Shown: one piece after another, positions 9,211 through 18,112 of the stretch | How the letters are laid out: the number at the start of each line of letters is the position of its first letter | Numbering within the stretch: position 1 is the stretch's first letter | Assembly (NCBI RefSeq): GCF_020618775.1 | Contig: NZ_JAESVB010000010.1 | Span: forward strand, 1 to 64,000 | Direction of reading: 5' to 3' | DNA: 64,000 nucleotides | Source of the DNA: Acidisoma silvae | GTDB lineage: Bacteria; Pseudomonadota; Alphaproteobacteria; Acetobacterales; Acetobacteraceae | Position numbers and translations under genes: made by a program | The notes under the pieces: model-generated | Databases searched by the model: none | What the model saw: the letters and a program-made list of their open reading frames with translations, nothing else | What the model was told of the DNA's origin: nothing

Positions 9211-10389
9211 TTACGCGTGGTTTGCAACATCCTGGGCGATGGCACGGCGAAGCTCTTCCAGAATTTCGGCAGAATGCTGTCCCAGCAGCGGTGCCGCGCG
9301 CGGCGGATCGATCCGCGCACCCAGGAACTGCACCGGCTGCGTCACGACCGGAATACGCGCGGCTGTCGGGTGATCTGCCATCTTCACAAGCCCCCGCGCC
9401 TGCGCATGTTCGTTGCTGATCGCCTGATCGACGGAGAGAATGGGAGAAGCAGGAACGGACGCCGCTTCCAGCTTGGCCACAACCTCCTCCACGCTGCGCC
9501 GTAGAGTCCAGCCTTCCAGGATCGCCTTCAGCGCCGCCTCATTCGCCTTGCGCGCGATATCGGTCTCGAAACGCGGATCCTGTGGCAGTTCGGGCATGTC
9601 CATCGCACGCGCCAGACGCTCGAACAGACTGTCATTGGCGACCGCGATGATCAGGCCGCCGTCCTTCGCCTCAAAACTATCCAGCGGCGCGCTGATGGGA
9701 TTGGCATTGCCGATGCGCGTCGGCACTTCTCCGGTAAACAGATATTGCGACAGCGCCGTAATCATGATGGACAAAATCGAATCGACCATTGCAATATCAA
9801 GGTGCTGCCCTTTTCCATCTCGTCTGCTGCCGTTGAGCGCGGCCAGAATGGACCATGTCGCATGCAGGCCGGCGACAAGATCACCGATGGATTCGCCAAC
9901 GCGGGTCGGCCCAGCACCGACAGGCCCGTTGATGCTCATGATGCCGCTCATGGCCTGGGCGATGATGTCATAGGCAGGGCGATGCGAAAACGGACCGCTT
10001 TGCCCGAAACCCGAGATGCTGGCATAAACGATGGCCGGATTGATGGCGCTCAGCGTCTCATAGTCAACGCCAAGGCGGGCAGCAACGCCGGGTTTGAAGT
10101 TTTCCACCACGATGTCGCAGGTCGCGGCCAGATCATGCGCGATCTTTTTACCTTCGGCGCTTTTGAGATCCAGCGTAAGGGAGCGCTTGTTGCGGTTGAT
10201 GAGCATGAAATAGGCGCTCTCGCCGCCACGGCGCGGCGCGAAATGACGGGCGTCATCGCCTTCCTTGCCTTCCACCTTGATGACATCGGCCCCGACATCG
10301 GCTAGCAGAGCGGTACAGAAAGGGCCGGCCAGCATACGGGTGAAATCCAGCACGCGAATTCCGGCAAGCGGCGGCGGAAGTTGGTCCAT
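9211..10389 (-). CDS. CaiB/BaiF family (class III) CoA-transferase
   Basis: The 392-residue protein opens with LAGIRVLDFTRMLAGPFCTALLADVGADVIKVE, the standard start of family III CoA-transferases. It contains VVENFKPGVAARLG and the segment SISGFGQSGPFSHRPAYD, whose Asp corresponds to the residue that forms the acyl-anhydride. These enzymes move CoA between carboxylic acids in catabolism of carnitine, oxalate and aromatic acids. The start codon overlaps the stop of the MmgE/PrpD gene (TAATG), implying coupled translation. In this cluster it could activate the carboxylate made by the lyase or hydratase steps so that the acyl-CoA enzymes across the divergent promoter can act; that is inference. 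Confidence 0.92.
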   Translation of the reverse strand: MDQLPPPLAGIRVLDFTRMLAGPFCTALLADVGADVIKVEGKEGDDARHFAPRRGGESAYFMLINRNKRSLTLDLKSAEGKKIAHDLAATCDIVVENFKPGVAARLGVDYETLSAINPAIVYASISGFGQSGPFSHRPAYDIIAQAMSGIMSINGPVGAGPTRVGESIGDLVAGLHATWSILAALNGSRRDGKGQHLDIAMVDSILSIMITALSQYLFTGEVPTRIGNANPISAPLDSFEAKDGGLIIAVANDSLFERLARAMDMPELPQDPRFETDIARKANEAALKAILEGWTLRRSVEEVVAKLEAASVPASPILSVDQAISNEHAQARGLVKMADHPTAARIPVVTQPVQFLGARIDPPRAAPLLGQHSAEILEELRRAIAQDVANHA

Positions 10390-11750
10390 TAACGAGCCTC
10401 GCTCTTCATGACGTCAAAAATATCGGATGCGGCAGGCAGTTGTTCCACATCGCGCAGCCCGCGCAGCAACGGCTCGGCACGCTGGCCCAGCACGGCTTCT
10501 GTGCAGCCCAAAAATTTGGCGTCGATCTCGGTCGCGCTCAGCGGCAATGATGCCGCACCGCGCGGGAGATCACGCAAGGCCTCAAACATCCGCCCATCGG
10601 CAAGGTGTAGGCGGACAAGAGCCGCTTCCGGCGCTTTGAAACGCTGCATGATGGAACATGAGGCGGCCTGCATCTGTACTTTCGCCATCATGCTTTGCAC
10701 GCCTGGTTCGGCAATCACGCGCTGGCACAGATGCGCCAGCGTCAGCGTGCCGAACAGCGCTGTCACCGCCACCGCGAAATTCAGACTGAACTGCGCTTGC
10801 TGAGGCGTATGGGGCCGGTCATGCACCAGATTCGCGATAACGATGGGCGGGACAAAGCACTCGATACGACTGATCTGATCTGACGCGATGCTATGTTCGA
10901 CCATAAGGGCTTGCACCGCATCCACCGCCGCATGAGATGACAGGCAAACCGGAATGCGCTTCACATCGATCCCAGGGTCGCATAACCGCCAGCGCGCGCC
11001 TGGCATATCCACGGATGCGGCATTGCCCTTGTTGAAAATGGCGGCAAAGCCGCGCGGGTGTTCCACGGCATCGACAGGGCCGGTCAGCCCTTGCGCCGCC
11101 AGCAGCGCCGCGACAACGCCCGCTTCCGCCGCACGCCCAGCCAGGATCGGCTTCGCATCCGTGCCGAAACAGGCTTTCATCCCGCCCGTGCCAGACAGGG
11201 CGATGCCGAGCGCGTGGCCGGTTGTGTCTGCATCCAACCGGAGCAGGTAGCAGGCTGCGGCGCAGGCGCCCAGCGGGCCGAAAACGCCTGTCGTCCACCA
11301 GCCGTGTCCGTAAAGCGTGGCGCCAGTTGCTTCACCGATCGCATATTCGACCTCTGAGCCCACAATAAAGGCCGCCAGCAGGGCAAGCCCCGATGCGCCT
11401 ATTGCCTCGGCAACCGCCAGCGCCGCGGGGAGGATGATGGCCGAGCCATGCACGATCCCGGCATAGCAATTATCGTCAAAGTCCAAAGCATGGGCCGCCG
11501 TGCCATTGACGAAGGCAGCGCCGGGTACGGCGAGCCGCAAACCATCGCCGCCCAACACATAAGCGCTGCCCTGCGCCGCATGGCGGGCTGCGAAAGCCCG
11601 CGCCTGCACAGCCACGCCAGTCGCGGCCCCTGCGATGGCCACGCCCATCGTATCGACCAAACAGGTAACGGCGACAGCTTTCACGGCTGCCGGTATGGCA
11701 TTGCCGTCGAAAGACGCTGTCCACTCCGCCAGTGTGCGCAGCGCCGACAC
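10389..11750 (-). CDS. MmgE/PrpD family protein
   Basis: I start the gene at the GTG at 11750, which lies one base past the HutU stop, giving VSALRTLAEW and a 453-residue protein of typical length. A longer frame would run deep into HutU. Family features include the early CLVDTMGVAIAGA, AFVNGTAAHALDFDDN (about 75-90), GSEVEYAIGEATG and a C-terminal small domain. Known members are 2-methylcitrate dehydratase, cis-aconitate decarboxylase and iminodisuccinate epimerase, so lyase or isomerase chemistry on small carboxylates is likely. Its job between a HutU homologue and a CoA-transferase is not predictable. Confidence 0.88.
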   Translation of the reverse strand: MSALRTLAEWTASFDGNAIPAAVKAVAVTCLVDTMGVAIAGAATGVAVQARAFAARHAAQGSAYVLGGDGLRLAVPGAAFVNGTAAHALDFDDNCYAGIVHGSAIILPAALAVAEAIGASGLALLAAFIVGSEVEYAIGEATGATLYGHGWWTTGVFGPLGACAAACYLLRLDADTTGHALGIALSGTGGMKACFGTDAKPILAGRAAEAGVVAALLAAQGLTGPVDAVEHPRGFAAIFNKGNAASVDMPGARWRLCDPGIDVKRIPVCLSSHAAVDAVQALMVEHSIASDQISRIECFVPPIVIANLVHDRPHTPQQAQFSLNFAVAVTALFGTLTLAHLCQRVIAEPGVQSMMAKVQMQAASCSIMQRFKAPEAALVRLHLADGRMFEALRDLPRGAASLPLSATEIDAKFLGCTEAVLGQRAEPLLRGLRDVEQLPAASDIFDVMKSEAR

Positions 11751-11751
11751 G

Positions 11752-13422
11752 TCAGCGCGGCATCGCGAAGGGCATGACCAGCCCTTCGCGATGCACGGTC
11801 TCAATCGCGTCCTCATAGCCGGCATCGGCGTGACGGAAGACTGCAACGGAGGAATCATTCGACAAGACACGGCTCAAGCGCCGTGCCGCATCGGGCGTGC
11901 CGTCCGCCACAACCGCGAAACCGGCATGCTGGGAGTAGCCTATGCCGACACCGCCGCCATGATGCAGCGATACCCAGGTGGCGCCGCTGGCGCAGGCAGC
12001 AAGCGCATTCAGCATCGGCCAGTCCGAGACGGCGTCCGATCCGTCCAGCATGCCTTCGCTCTCCCGATTGGGACTGGCGACGGAGCCTGAGCTGATATGG
12101 TCGCGCGTGACGAGAATAGGGCCGGAAACCTCGCCCCGCGCCACCATGTCATTCAGCGCGAGCCCTGCCGCCACACGATCCTGCAAGCCCATCCAGTAGC
12201 TGCGCGACGGCAGGCCCTGAAAGCGGATGCGCGTCTCGGCCATGTCGATCCAGCGTGCGAAGCTGGAGTCCGCCACCACGCCCTTCAACTTGCTGCTGGA
12301 GACTGCGATATCCTGCGCCTCGCCGGTCAGCGCCACCCAGCGGAACTGCGTGCGGCCACGGCAGAATTGCGGACGCACATAGGCGGCGATGAAGCCGGGG
12401 AAGGCGAAAGCCTCCTCTACCCCGGCATCACGCGCCATCTGACGGATATTATTGCCGTAGTCGAAAACCGGAATGCCCCGCGCGCGGAAGGCCAGCATCG
12501 CCCGAACCTGCCGCGCCATGGTGGCTTTGGCCGCTGCGATCACGCCAGCGGGATCGCTCTCCCGCCGTGCCTCCCAATCCTGAATGCTCCAGCCTGCGGG
12601 AATATAACCGTGCAGCGGATCATGCGCCGCCGTTTGATCGGTCACCAAATCCGGCATCACGCCGCGCGACAGGATTGCCTCGTAGACTTCAGCGGCATTG
12701 CCGATCAACCCGACCGAGACGGGGGCGCCGCTGCGCCTGGCTGTTTCGATCAGCGCCAAGGCGTCATCCAGATTATCGGCGCGCTTGTCGAGAAAGCCAC
12801 TTTCGATGCGCCGCTCGATCCGCTCCGCGCGCATCTCCACCGCCAGAACGGAGCAACCGGCCATGACGCCCGCCAGCGGCTGAGCGCCGCCCATGCCGCC
12901 CAGGCCGGCGGTCAGCAGCCAGCGCCCGGAGAGGTCGCCGCCATAATGCTGGCGACCGGCCTCGACAAAGGTCTCGAAGGTGCCACCGATGATCCCCTGA
13001 CTGCCGATATAGGTCCAAGACCCGGCGGTCATCTGGCCGTACATCATCAGGCCGCGCCGCTCCAATTCATCGAAAACCTCGGCCGTCGCCCATTTGCCGA
13101 CGAGATTGGCATTGGCGATCAAGACGCGCGGTGCATCGGCGTGGGTGCGAATAACACCGACCGGCTTGCCGGACTGAATGAGCAGTGTCTCATCCGCATC
13201 CATCGCCTTCAGGGTCGAGACGATGCGGTCAAAACTTTCCCAGTTGCGCGCGGCCTTGCCGCGCCCGCCATAAACGACGAGATCTTCCGGCCGTTCCGCC
13301 ACCTCACTGTCGAGATTATTCATCAGCATGCGGAGCGGCGCTTCGGTATGCCAGGATTTGGCGTTGAGCGTCAGACCGCGCGGCGCCCGAATGCTGCGGC
13401 TATTTGGCAAACTTGCCGTCAC
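11752..13422 (-). CDS. Urocanate hydratase family protein (HutU homologue)
   Basis: The frame from GTG 13422 (behind AGAGGGGG) gives 556 residues, the normal length for urocanate hydratase, an NAD+-dependent enzyme that adds water to urocanate. Landmarks are [46 protein letters not shown], the dinucleotide loop [25 protein letters not shown], the catalytic-type Cys in YVRPQFCRG, and [19 protein letters not shown]. Some positions differ from classical HutU, for example [11 protein letters not shown] where Pseudomonas has PARICWVGLG. HutI, HutF and a normal HutH are absent, so this need not be ordinary histidine breakdown. A paralogue acting on a modified urocanate, such as thiourocanate, is an alternative. 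Confidence 0.9.
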   Translation of the reverse strand: MTASLPNSRSIRAPRGLTLNAKSWHTEAPLRMLMNNLDSEVAERPEDLVVYGGRGKAARNWESFDRIVSTLKAMDADETLLIQSGKPVGVIRTHADAPRVLIANANLVGKWATAEVFDELERRGLMMYGQMTAGSWTYIGSQGIIGGTFETFVEAGRQHYGGDLSGRWLLTAGLGGMGGAQPLAGVMAGCSVLAVEMRAERIERRIESGFLDKRADNLDDALALIETARRSGAPVSVGLIGNAAEVYEAILSRGVMPDLVTDQTAAHDPLHGYIPAGWSIQDWEARRESDPAGVIAAAKATMARQVRAMLAFRARGIPVFDYGNNIRQMARDAGVEEAFAFPGFIAAYVRPQFCRGRTQFRWVALTGEAQDIAVSSSKLKGVVADSSFARWIDMAETRIRFQGLPSRSYWMGLQDRVAAGLALNDMVARGEVSGPILVTRDHISSGSVASPNRESEGMLDGSDAVSDWPMLNALAACASGATWVSLHHGGGVGIGYSQHAGFAVVADGTPDAARRLSRVLSNDSSVAVFRHADAGYEDAIETVHREGLVMPFAMPR

Positions 13423-13514
13423 GGAAGCCCCCTCTGCAAAACACGTGAGGGACGATAGGCCTGGGACAACAATAAGAAAAACTAGCGAATTCTCATATGT
13501 TGAATAATAAAAAC

Positions 13515-14432
13515 CTATGCAGACTGCGCCTCCGCATAGCCGCTGAAGAAAGTCAGGGCGGTCTCGATGAAGGCTTCTGCCAGGGGCGTTAAAGGCGCAC
13601 CCACGGAATGGCCGATGATCGCGCGATGCGGCGGTACGGACTCGATGATCGGCCGGCAAGCAAACGGCCGCCCGTCATGGGCATGGTCGCCGAAGGGGCG
13701 TGTCACCAATATGCTGCAACCGAAGCCATGCGCCACCATGCCGCGCAGCGTATCGATGGAGGTGCAGCGGATCACGCGCGTCGGCATGGCACCCACCATA
13801 CGGAATAACGACAGGAAATAGTCGCGGCTATGCGGCAGGTCGATCAGCACGAAGGGCTCTGCCGCCAGATCGCTGAGCGAGACGGCCGGCGCGCGGGCCA
13901 GCGGATGGCTCTCCGGCAGAAGCGCATAAGGCTGGAAGGTCGCGAGCGGTATGCGCTTCATATTGCCGAACGTGTCGATATCGTAGAGCAAGGCAAGTTC
14001 GATGACGCCGCCTTCCAGATCCCTGTGAATCTGGTCCAGGTTCGCCTCCCGCATGCGAATTTGCACCGTCGGGTAACGCGTCGCGAAGGCCCGCAACAGG
14101 CCAGGCGCATAGGCCGCGGCGAGGGTCGAAAAAATACCGATCTCCAGCTCGCCGGACAGTTCCGGCCCGTCCGTGACTCCGGCGACCGCATTGGCATGGG
14201 CCAGCAATTGCCGCACCTCGGCCAGCTTCCGCCGCCCGAAGGGCGTCAAATCCACGCCTTGCGCGTGCCGCCGTACAAACAGCTTGCGGCCAAAGCTTTG
14301 CTCCAACTGGCCGATGGCGACCGAGACCGCCGGCTGGGAGACGTGGAGCGTTTCCGAGGCGCGCAAAGTGCTGCCAGCCTCAGCCGTCGCGACGAAATAG
14401 GACAATTGGCGCAGAGAAAACTGAATTGCCAC
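13515..14432 (-). CDS. LysR-family regulator between the two divergent catabolic operons
   Basis: The 305-residue protein begins at a GTG (14432) and has a clear LysR HTH (residues about 7-65: [22 protein letters not shown], then [21 protein letters not shown]). An effector-binding domain follows (from about 95; [20 protein letters not shown]). It lies between the leftward HutU operon and the rightward acyl-CoA dehydrogenase/HAL-like operon, so it is the natural regulator of both. The intergenic region to 14518 contains an ATC-N11-GAT dyad. The inducer is probably a pathway intermediate, which is inference. Confidence 0.9.
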   Translation of the reverse strand: MAIQFSLRQLSYFVATAEAGSTLRASETLHVSQPAVSVAIGQLEQSFGRKLFVRRHAQGVDLTPFGRRKLAEVRQLLAHANAVAGVTDGPELSGELEIGIFSTLAAAYAPGLLRAFATRYPTVQIRMREANLDQIHRDLEGGVIELALLYDIDTFGNMKRIPLATFQPYALLPESHPLARAPAVSLSDLAAEPFVLIDLPHSRDYFLSLFRMVGAMPTRVIRCTSIDTLRGMVAHGFGCSILVTRPFGDHAHDGRPFACRPIIESVPPHRAIIGHSVGAPLTPLAEAFIETALTFFSGYAEAQSA

Positions 14433-14437
14433 TTCTT

Positions 14438-14454
14438 ATCCTATCTATGAAGAT
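14438..14454. promoter_or_regulatory. Candidate LysR binding site
   Basis: ATC and GAT arms separated by 11 bases give the T-N11-A geometry of LysR boxes. The site starts 6 bases upstream of the LysR start codon and 64 bases before the acyl-CoA dehydrogenase start, and the region between is AT-rich. Short arms make this only suggestive. Confidence 0.35.
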
Positions 14455-14517
14455 CATATATTTTATTAATCCAAAAACCTCCGTCAATCTCGGGCGAACA
14501 ATCTCGACGAGTGACCT

Positions 14518-15657
14518 ATGAGCCCCTTTTGCACCGAAGATGATCTGGCTATCGCCGAAACCGTCGGCCGTTTCGCGCAGGACGTGGTCGCGCCCCGGGC
14601 CCAGGCTATCGACGCGGAAGAGCGCTTCGCGGGCGAGCATCTGCAAGCTTTGGCCGATATCGGCCTGACCGGCATGAATCTGCCGGCGGAATGGGGCGGC
14701 GCAGGCGTCTCTCCCGTCGCGCTTTATCTGGCAGTCGAAGCGCTGGCCGGTGCCTGTGCGTCCACCACCTCCATGCTGACGGCCCATTTTCTGGCGACGG
14801 ACACGATCCTGCTTGGCGGGAGCGCGGACCAGCACCGGCAATGGCTGCCGGATGCGGCCGCCGGCCGCCGGCTGGGCGCCTTCGCGCTGACGGAGCCGCG
14901 CGCCGGCTCCAACCCCGCCGATATGCGCACAAAGGCCGAACGCACCGCCGATGGCGGCTTTCGCCTGTCGGGCGTCAAGCATTTCATCTCCAATGCGGGT
15001 CACGCCGATTTCCTGACCGTCTTCGCGCTCACGGATCCGGCGGCCGGCGCGCGTGGCATCAGCGCCTTCGTGGTCGACCGGCGCACACCCGGACTTACGG
15101 TCGGCGCGCCGGAACCCACCATGGGGTTGCGCGGCGGCCATGTCTTCGAGGTCAGCTTCGACAACTGCCTGCTGCCGCCGGATGCCTTGCTGGGGCCGGA
15201 AGGCAGCGGCTTCCGCACGGCCATGAAAGTGCTGGACAATGGCCGCGTCGAAATCGCCGCCACCTGCACCGGCATCGCCCAGGCGGCGCTTACAGATTCC
15301 ATCGCCTGGGTAAAGCAGCGTGAGGTGGAAGGGGAGCCGATCGCGCGTTTCCAGGGCCTGCAATGGTATTTGGCCGATATGGCGACCGATCTGGACGCCG
15401 CACGGCTGCTGGGCCTGCGCGCGGCCTCGCTTCGCGCCAACCATCAGCGTTTCAGCCAGGAAGCCGCCATCGCGAAGCTCTTCGCCTCCGAAATGGCGGG
15501 CCGCGTGACGGACAAAGCCCTGCAAATGCACGGTGGCTACGGCTATGCCCGCGCCATGCGACTGGAACGGCTGGTGCGCGATGCGCGCATCATGCGCATC
15601 TATGAAGGATCATCCGAAATTCAGCGCAACATCATCGCGCGCAATCTGCTGAAATAA
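14518..15657 (+). CDS. Acyl-CoA dehydrogenase
   Basis: The 379-residue flavoprotein has the normal acyl-CoA dehydrogenase layout: helical N-terminal domain, a beta domain with GAFALTEPRAGSNPADM (FAD/substrate loop near residue 120), and a C-terminal helical domain ending in MHGGYGYARAMRLERLVRDARIMRIYEGSSEIQRN. The Glu of IYEG is the catalytic base in short/medium-chain enzymes. It introduces a C=C bond alpha-beta to the thioester and passes electrons to ETF. As first gene of the rightward operon it most likely acts on the CoA ester made by the class III CoA-transferase. Chain length and substrate cannot be inferred. Confidence 0.93.
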   Translation: MSPFCTEDDLAIAETVGRFAQDVVAPRAQAIDAEERFAGEHLQALADIGLTGMNLPAEWGGAGVSPVALYLAVEALAGACASTTSMLTAHFLATDTILLGGSADQHRQWLPDAAAGRRLGAFALTEPRAGSNPADMRTKAERTADGGFRLSGVKHFISNAGHADFLTVFALTDPAAGARGISAFVVDRRTPGLTVGAPEPTMGLRGGHVFEVSFDNCLLPPDALLGPEGSGFRTAMKVLDNGRVEIAATCTGIAQAALTDSIAWVKQREVEGEPIARFQGLQWYLADMATDLDAARLLGLRAASLRANHQRFSQEAAIAKLFASEMAGRVTDKALQMHGGYGYARAMRLERLVRDARIMRIYEGSSEIQRNIIARNLLK

Positions 15658-15674
15658 GACAAAGAGAGCTTGTC

Positions 15675-17216
15675 ATGACGCGCCCGCTTCCCGCCGTGCC
15701 ACTCGGCCGCTCCCCCCTCACCGTGGCCGATGTCGCGGCTGTGGCCCACGGCGCGCCTGTGACAATCGATGCCGCAGCGCTCACAGGGATGCGTGCCCTC
15801 AATGCCCTTGTGCGGCAGGCCGTGGAGAGCGGGCAGCCGATCTACGGCCTCACCACCGGGGTCGGCGATCTCTACACCGTGGCGCTGAAGCCTGAGGAAC
15901 TAGCCGCCGCTCAGATGAACCTTTTGCGGAGCCATGCCAGCGGCGTCGGGGCCGCGATGGATGTGCCGGCCGTGCGGGCCACCATGCTGGTTCTGATGGC
16001 AGCCTTTCTGAAAGCCGCCAGCGGCGTGTCGCCCGGTCTGGTGGAAACCATGGCGGCGATGCTGAACCGGGGGGTCACGCCCTGGTCTCCTTCCGGCGGG
16101 TCTGTGGGCTATCTCATCGCAACCGCCCATATCGGCCTCGCGATATTCGGTGAAAGCCAGGCCTATTACGAGGGCGTGTTGCTACCGGCGGCAGATGCGC
16201 TGTCCCGCGCGGGCATTTCCGCCATTGCGCCCGGCGCCCGCGAAGGCCATGCGCTGATCAGCAATACCTGCGAGATCACCGCGCTCGGCGCGCTGGCCCT
16301 GGCGCGCGTGCAGGCGCTGCTGCCCCTCGCCGACCTGGCGGGGGCCATGAGCACAGAGGCGATGCGCGGCAATCTGCGCGGCTATGATGCCCGGCTGCAC
16401 CAACTGCGCCCGCATCCCGGGCAGACGGAAACCGCCGCCCATCTGCGCGCACTTCTAGCCGAAAGCGCCATCATCGCCGCCCATCGCGACCACCGCCTGC
16501 AAGACCCCTTGAGCCTGCGCTGCATTCCACAAGTACATGGCGCCGTGCGCGACGCGCTGGCCCATGCCATCCGCGTGGTGGAAATCGAATTGGACAGCGT
16601 GACGGACAACCCTGTCTTCTTCATCGAGGACGGGGCGCTTGCGGCCCTTTCGGGTGGTGGCAATGGCCATGGCATGCCCACGGCCCTCGCTCTCGATCAT
16701 CTCTCTACCGCCATTGCCGCCCTCTCCTCGATTTCCCAGGCGCGGTCCGATCGCTTGACCAATCAGCATCTCAGCGGCCTGCCCGCCTTCCTGGGCGACG
16801 GCAGCGGCGCGCATTCCGGCTTTATGATCCCGCCTTACGTGGCAGCCGCACTCTCGGCCGATAATCGCATGCTGGCGGCCCCCGCCAGCGTGCATTCCCT
16901 CTCCACCTGCGCCGGCCAGGAGGATCACATCTCCATGGGCGTGGCCGCCGCACGCAAGGCGCGCCAGGCGGCTGAGAATCTCGCCGATATCCTCAGCATC
17001 GAACTGCTCTGCGCAGCGGACGGGCTGGAATTCCACGCCCCCCGCGCGCCCGGCCGCGGCACCGGTGCTGGCCATGCGGTGATTCGCACGGCGATTGCCC
17101 GCCGCACGACGGACCGGCCGATGCAGCCCGATCTTGCGGCCATGCGCATCCTGATGGACAGCGGTGACCTCGCGGCCACAGTGGCACAAAGCCTGCCAAG
17201 CTATTGGGGAGCATAG
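15675..17216 (+). CDS. Histidine/aromatic amino-acid lyase homologue lacking the MIO triad
   Basis: The 513-residue protein aligns along its length with histidine ammonia-lyase: YGLTTGVGDL (Tyr57, like the catalytic Tyr of HAL), NLLRSHASGVG, EGHALISNT, SLRCIPQVHGAVRDA, DSVTDNPV, GSGAHSGFMIPPYVAAAL and AGQEDHISMG. However, where HAL has GSVGASGDLAPLAH it reads GSVGYLIATAH (residues 142-152), so the Ala-Ser-Gly that self-cyclises into the MIO electrophile is exactly missing. I checked this in the DNA and the frame is intact. As I recall, ergothionase, which eliminates trimethylamine from ergothioneine, is a MIO-free HAL relative. A lyase for a better leaving group than ammonia is therefore plausible; classical histidase activity is unlikely. 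Confidence 0.85.
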   Translation: MTRPLPAVPLGRSPLTVADVAAVAHGAPVTIDAAALTGMRALNALVRQAVESGQPIYGLTTGVGDLYTVALKPEELAAAQMNLLRSHASGVGAAMDVPAVRATMLVLMAAFLKAASGVSPGLVETMAAMLNRGVTPWSPSGGSVGYLIATAHIGLAIFGESQAYYEGVLLPAADALSRAGISAIAPGAREGHALISNTCEITALGALALARVQALLPLADLAGAMSTEAMRGNLRGYDARLHQLRPHPGQTETAAHLRALLAESAIIAAHRDHRLQDPLSLRCIPQVHGAVRDALAHAIRVVEIELDSVTDNPVFFIEDGALAALSGGGNGHGMPTALALDHLSTAIAALSSISQARSDRLTNQHLSGLPAFLGDGSGAHSGFMIPPYVAAALSADNRMLAAPASVHSLSTCAGQEDHISMGVAAARKARQAAENLADILSIELLCAADGLEFHAPRAPGRGTGAGHAVIRTAIARRTTDRPMQPDLAAMRILMDSGDLAATVAQSLPSYWGA

Positions 17217-17221
17217 ACAAG

Positions 17222-18112
17222 ATGACCAATCAGACTTCCCGTATCGCCGTCATCGGCGCTGGTACCATGGGGGCCGGCATCGCCGGGGTTTTCGCGAGCC
17301 ACGGCTATGCCGTGGCCCTCTATTCGCGCAGCGCGGCAACACTGGCCCTGGCCCGCGCGGGATTCGACCCTGCCTGGGCCGGGCGAATCGATACGATATG
17401 CGTTCTGGACGAGGCGCTATCCGGCGCCAGCGTCGTGAGCGAGAATGTGGCAGAAGATCCAGCCCTGAAGCGCGATCTTTTCGCGCGCATGGAATCCCTG
17501 GTGCCAGCGGATTGCCTCCTCACCACCAATACTTCCTCCGTTCCCATCGGCAGCATCGCCGCAGGCATGGCGGCGCCCGAACGGCTGGTTGGCATGCACT
17601 GGTTCAACCCGCCTGCCGTCATGCCGCTGATCGAAATCGTGCGCGGACCTGACACGACAGACGCCGTGGTCGCTGCAACGCAAGCGCTCTGCGCCAGCCT
17701 CGGCAAAGAGTCGATAGTGGTGAACACCGACATTCCCGGTTTTGTCATCAATCGCCTGCAATACGCCATGCTGCGCGAGGCGCTGCACCTGGTCGAGCAC
17801 GGCATCGCGTCCATCGCGGACGTCGATCGCGCGGTGGAAACCACCCTCGCCCCTCGCTGGTCCTCCGCCGGGCCGCTGCGGCTGATGGACCTCGCCGGGC
17901 TGGATACGGTTGCGAAAGTCTCGGCCGTGCTCATGTCCGCATTGTCGCAAGCCGATGGCGTGCCGCCGCTTGTTTCCCGCCTGAATGCGGAAGGGGCGCT
18001 CGGCACCAAGGCCGGGCGTGGTTTCTATGACTGGACAGAGAAAGAGACCCGAGCGGCCAAGGCGGACCGAGACGAGACGGTGCAGCTTCTGAACGCGCGG
18101 AGAGCCCGATGA
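17222..18112 (+). CDS. 3-hydroxyacyl-CoA dehydrogenase
   Basis: The 296-residue protein starts at ATG 17222, five bases after the lyase stop. It has a Rossmann NAD+ loop (AVIGAGTMGAGIAGVFASHGY) and the catalytic-type His region GMHWFNPPAVMPLIEIVRG. The conserved link into the C-terminal domain reads NTDIPGFVINRLQYAMLREAL. The end motif EGALGTKAGRGFYDW is also typical. It oxidises an L-3-hydroxyacyl-CoA to the 3-oxoacyl-CoA. With the following hydratase it supplies the middle steps of a beta-oxidation-type sequence; no thiolase is seen in the window. Confidence 0.93.
   Translation: MTNQTSRIAVIGAGTMGAGIAGVFASHGYAVALYSRSAATLALARAGFDPAWAGRIDTICVLDEALSGASVVSENVAEDPALKRDLFARMESLVPADCLLTTNTSSVPIGSIAAGMAAPERLVGMHWFNPPAVMPLIEIVRGPDTTDAVVAATQALCASLGKESIVVNTDIPGFVINRLQYAMLREALHLVEHGIASIADVDRAVETTLAPRWSSAGPLRLMDLAGLDTVAKVSAVLMSALSQADGVPPLVSRLNAEGALGTKAGRGFYDWTEKETRAAKADRDETVQLLNARRAR

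Noticed and set aside
12097-13458. 453-codon rightward frame opposite the HutU homologue
   Set aside because: The opposite strand is a textbook urocanate hydratase; this frame is His/Arg/Ala-rich shadow sequence.
14380-15531. 383-codon leftward frame opposite the acyl-CoA dehydrogenase
   Set aside because: Shadow of a clear acyl-CoA dehydrogenase; no motifs in the translation.
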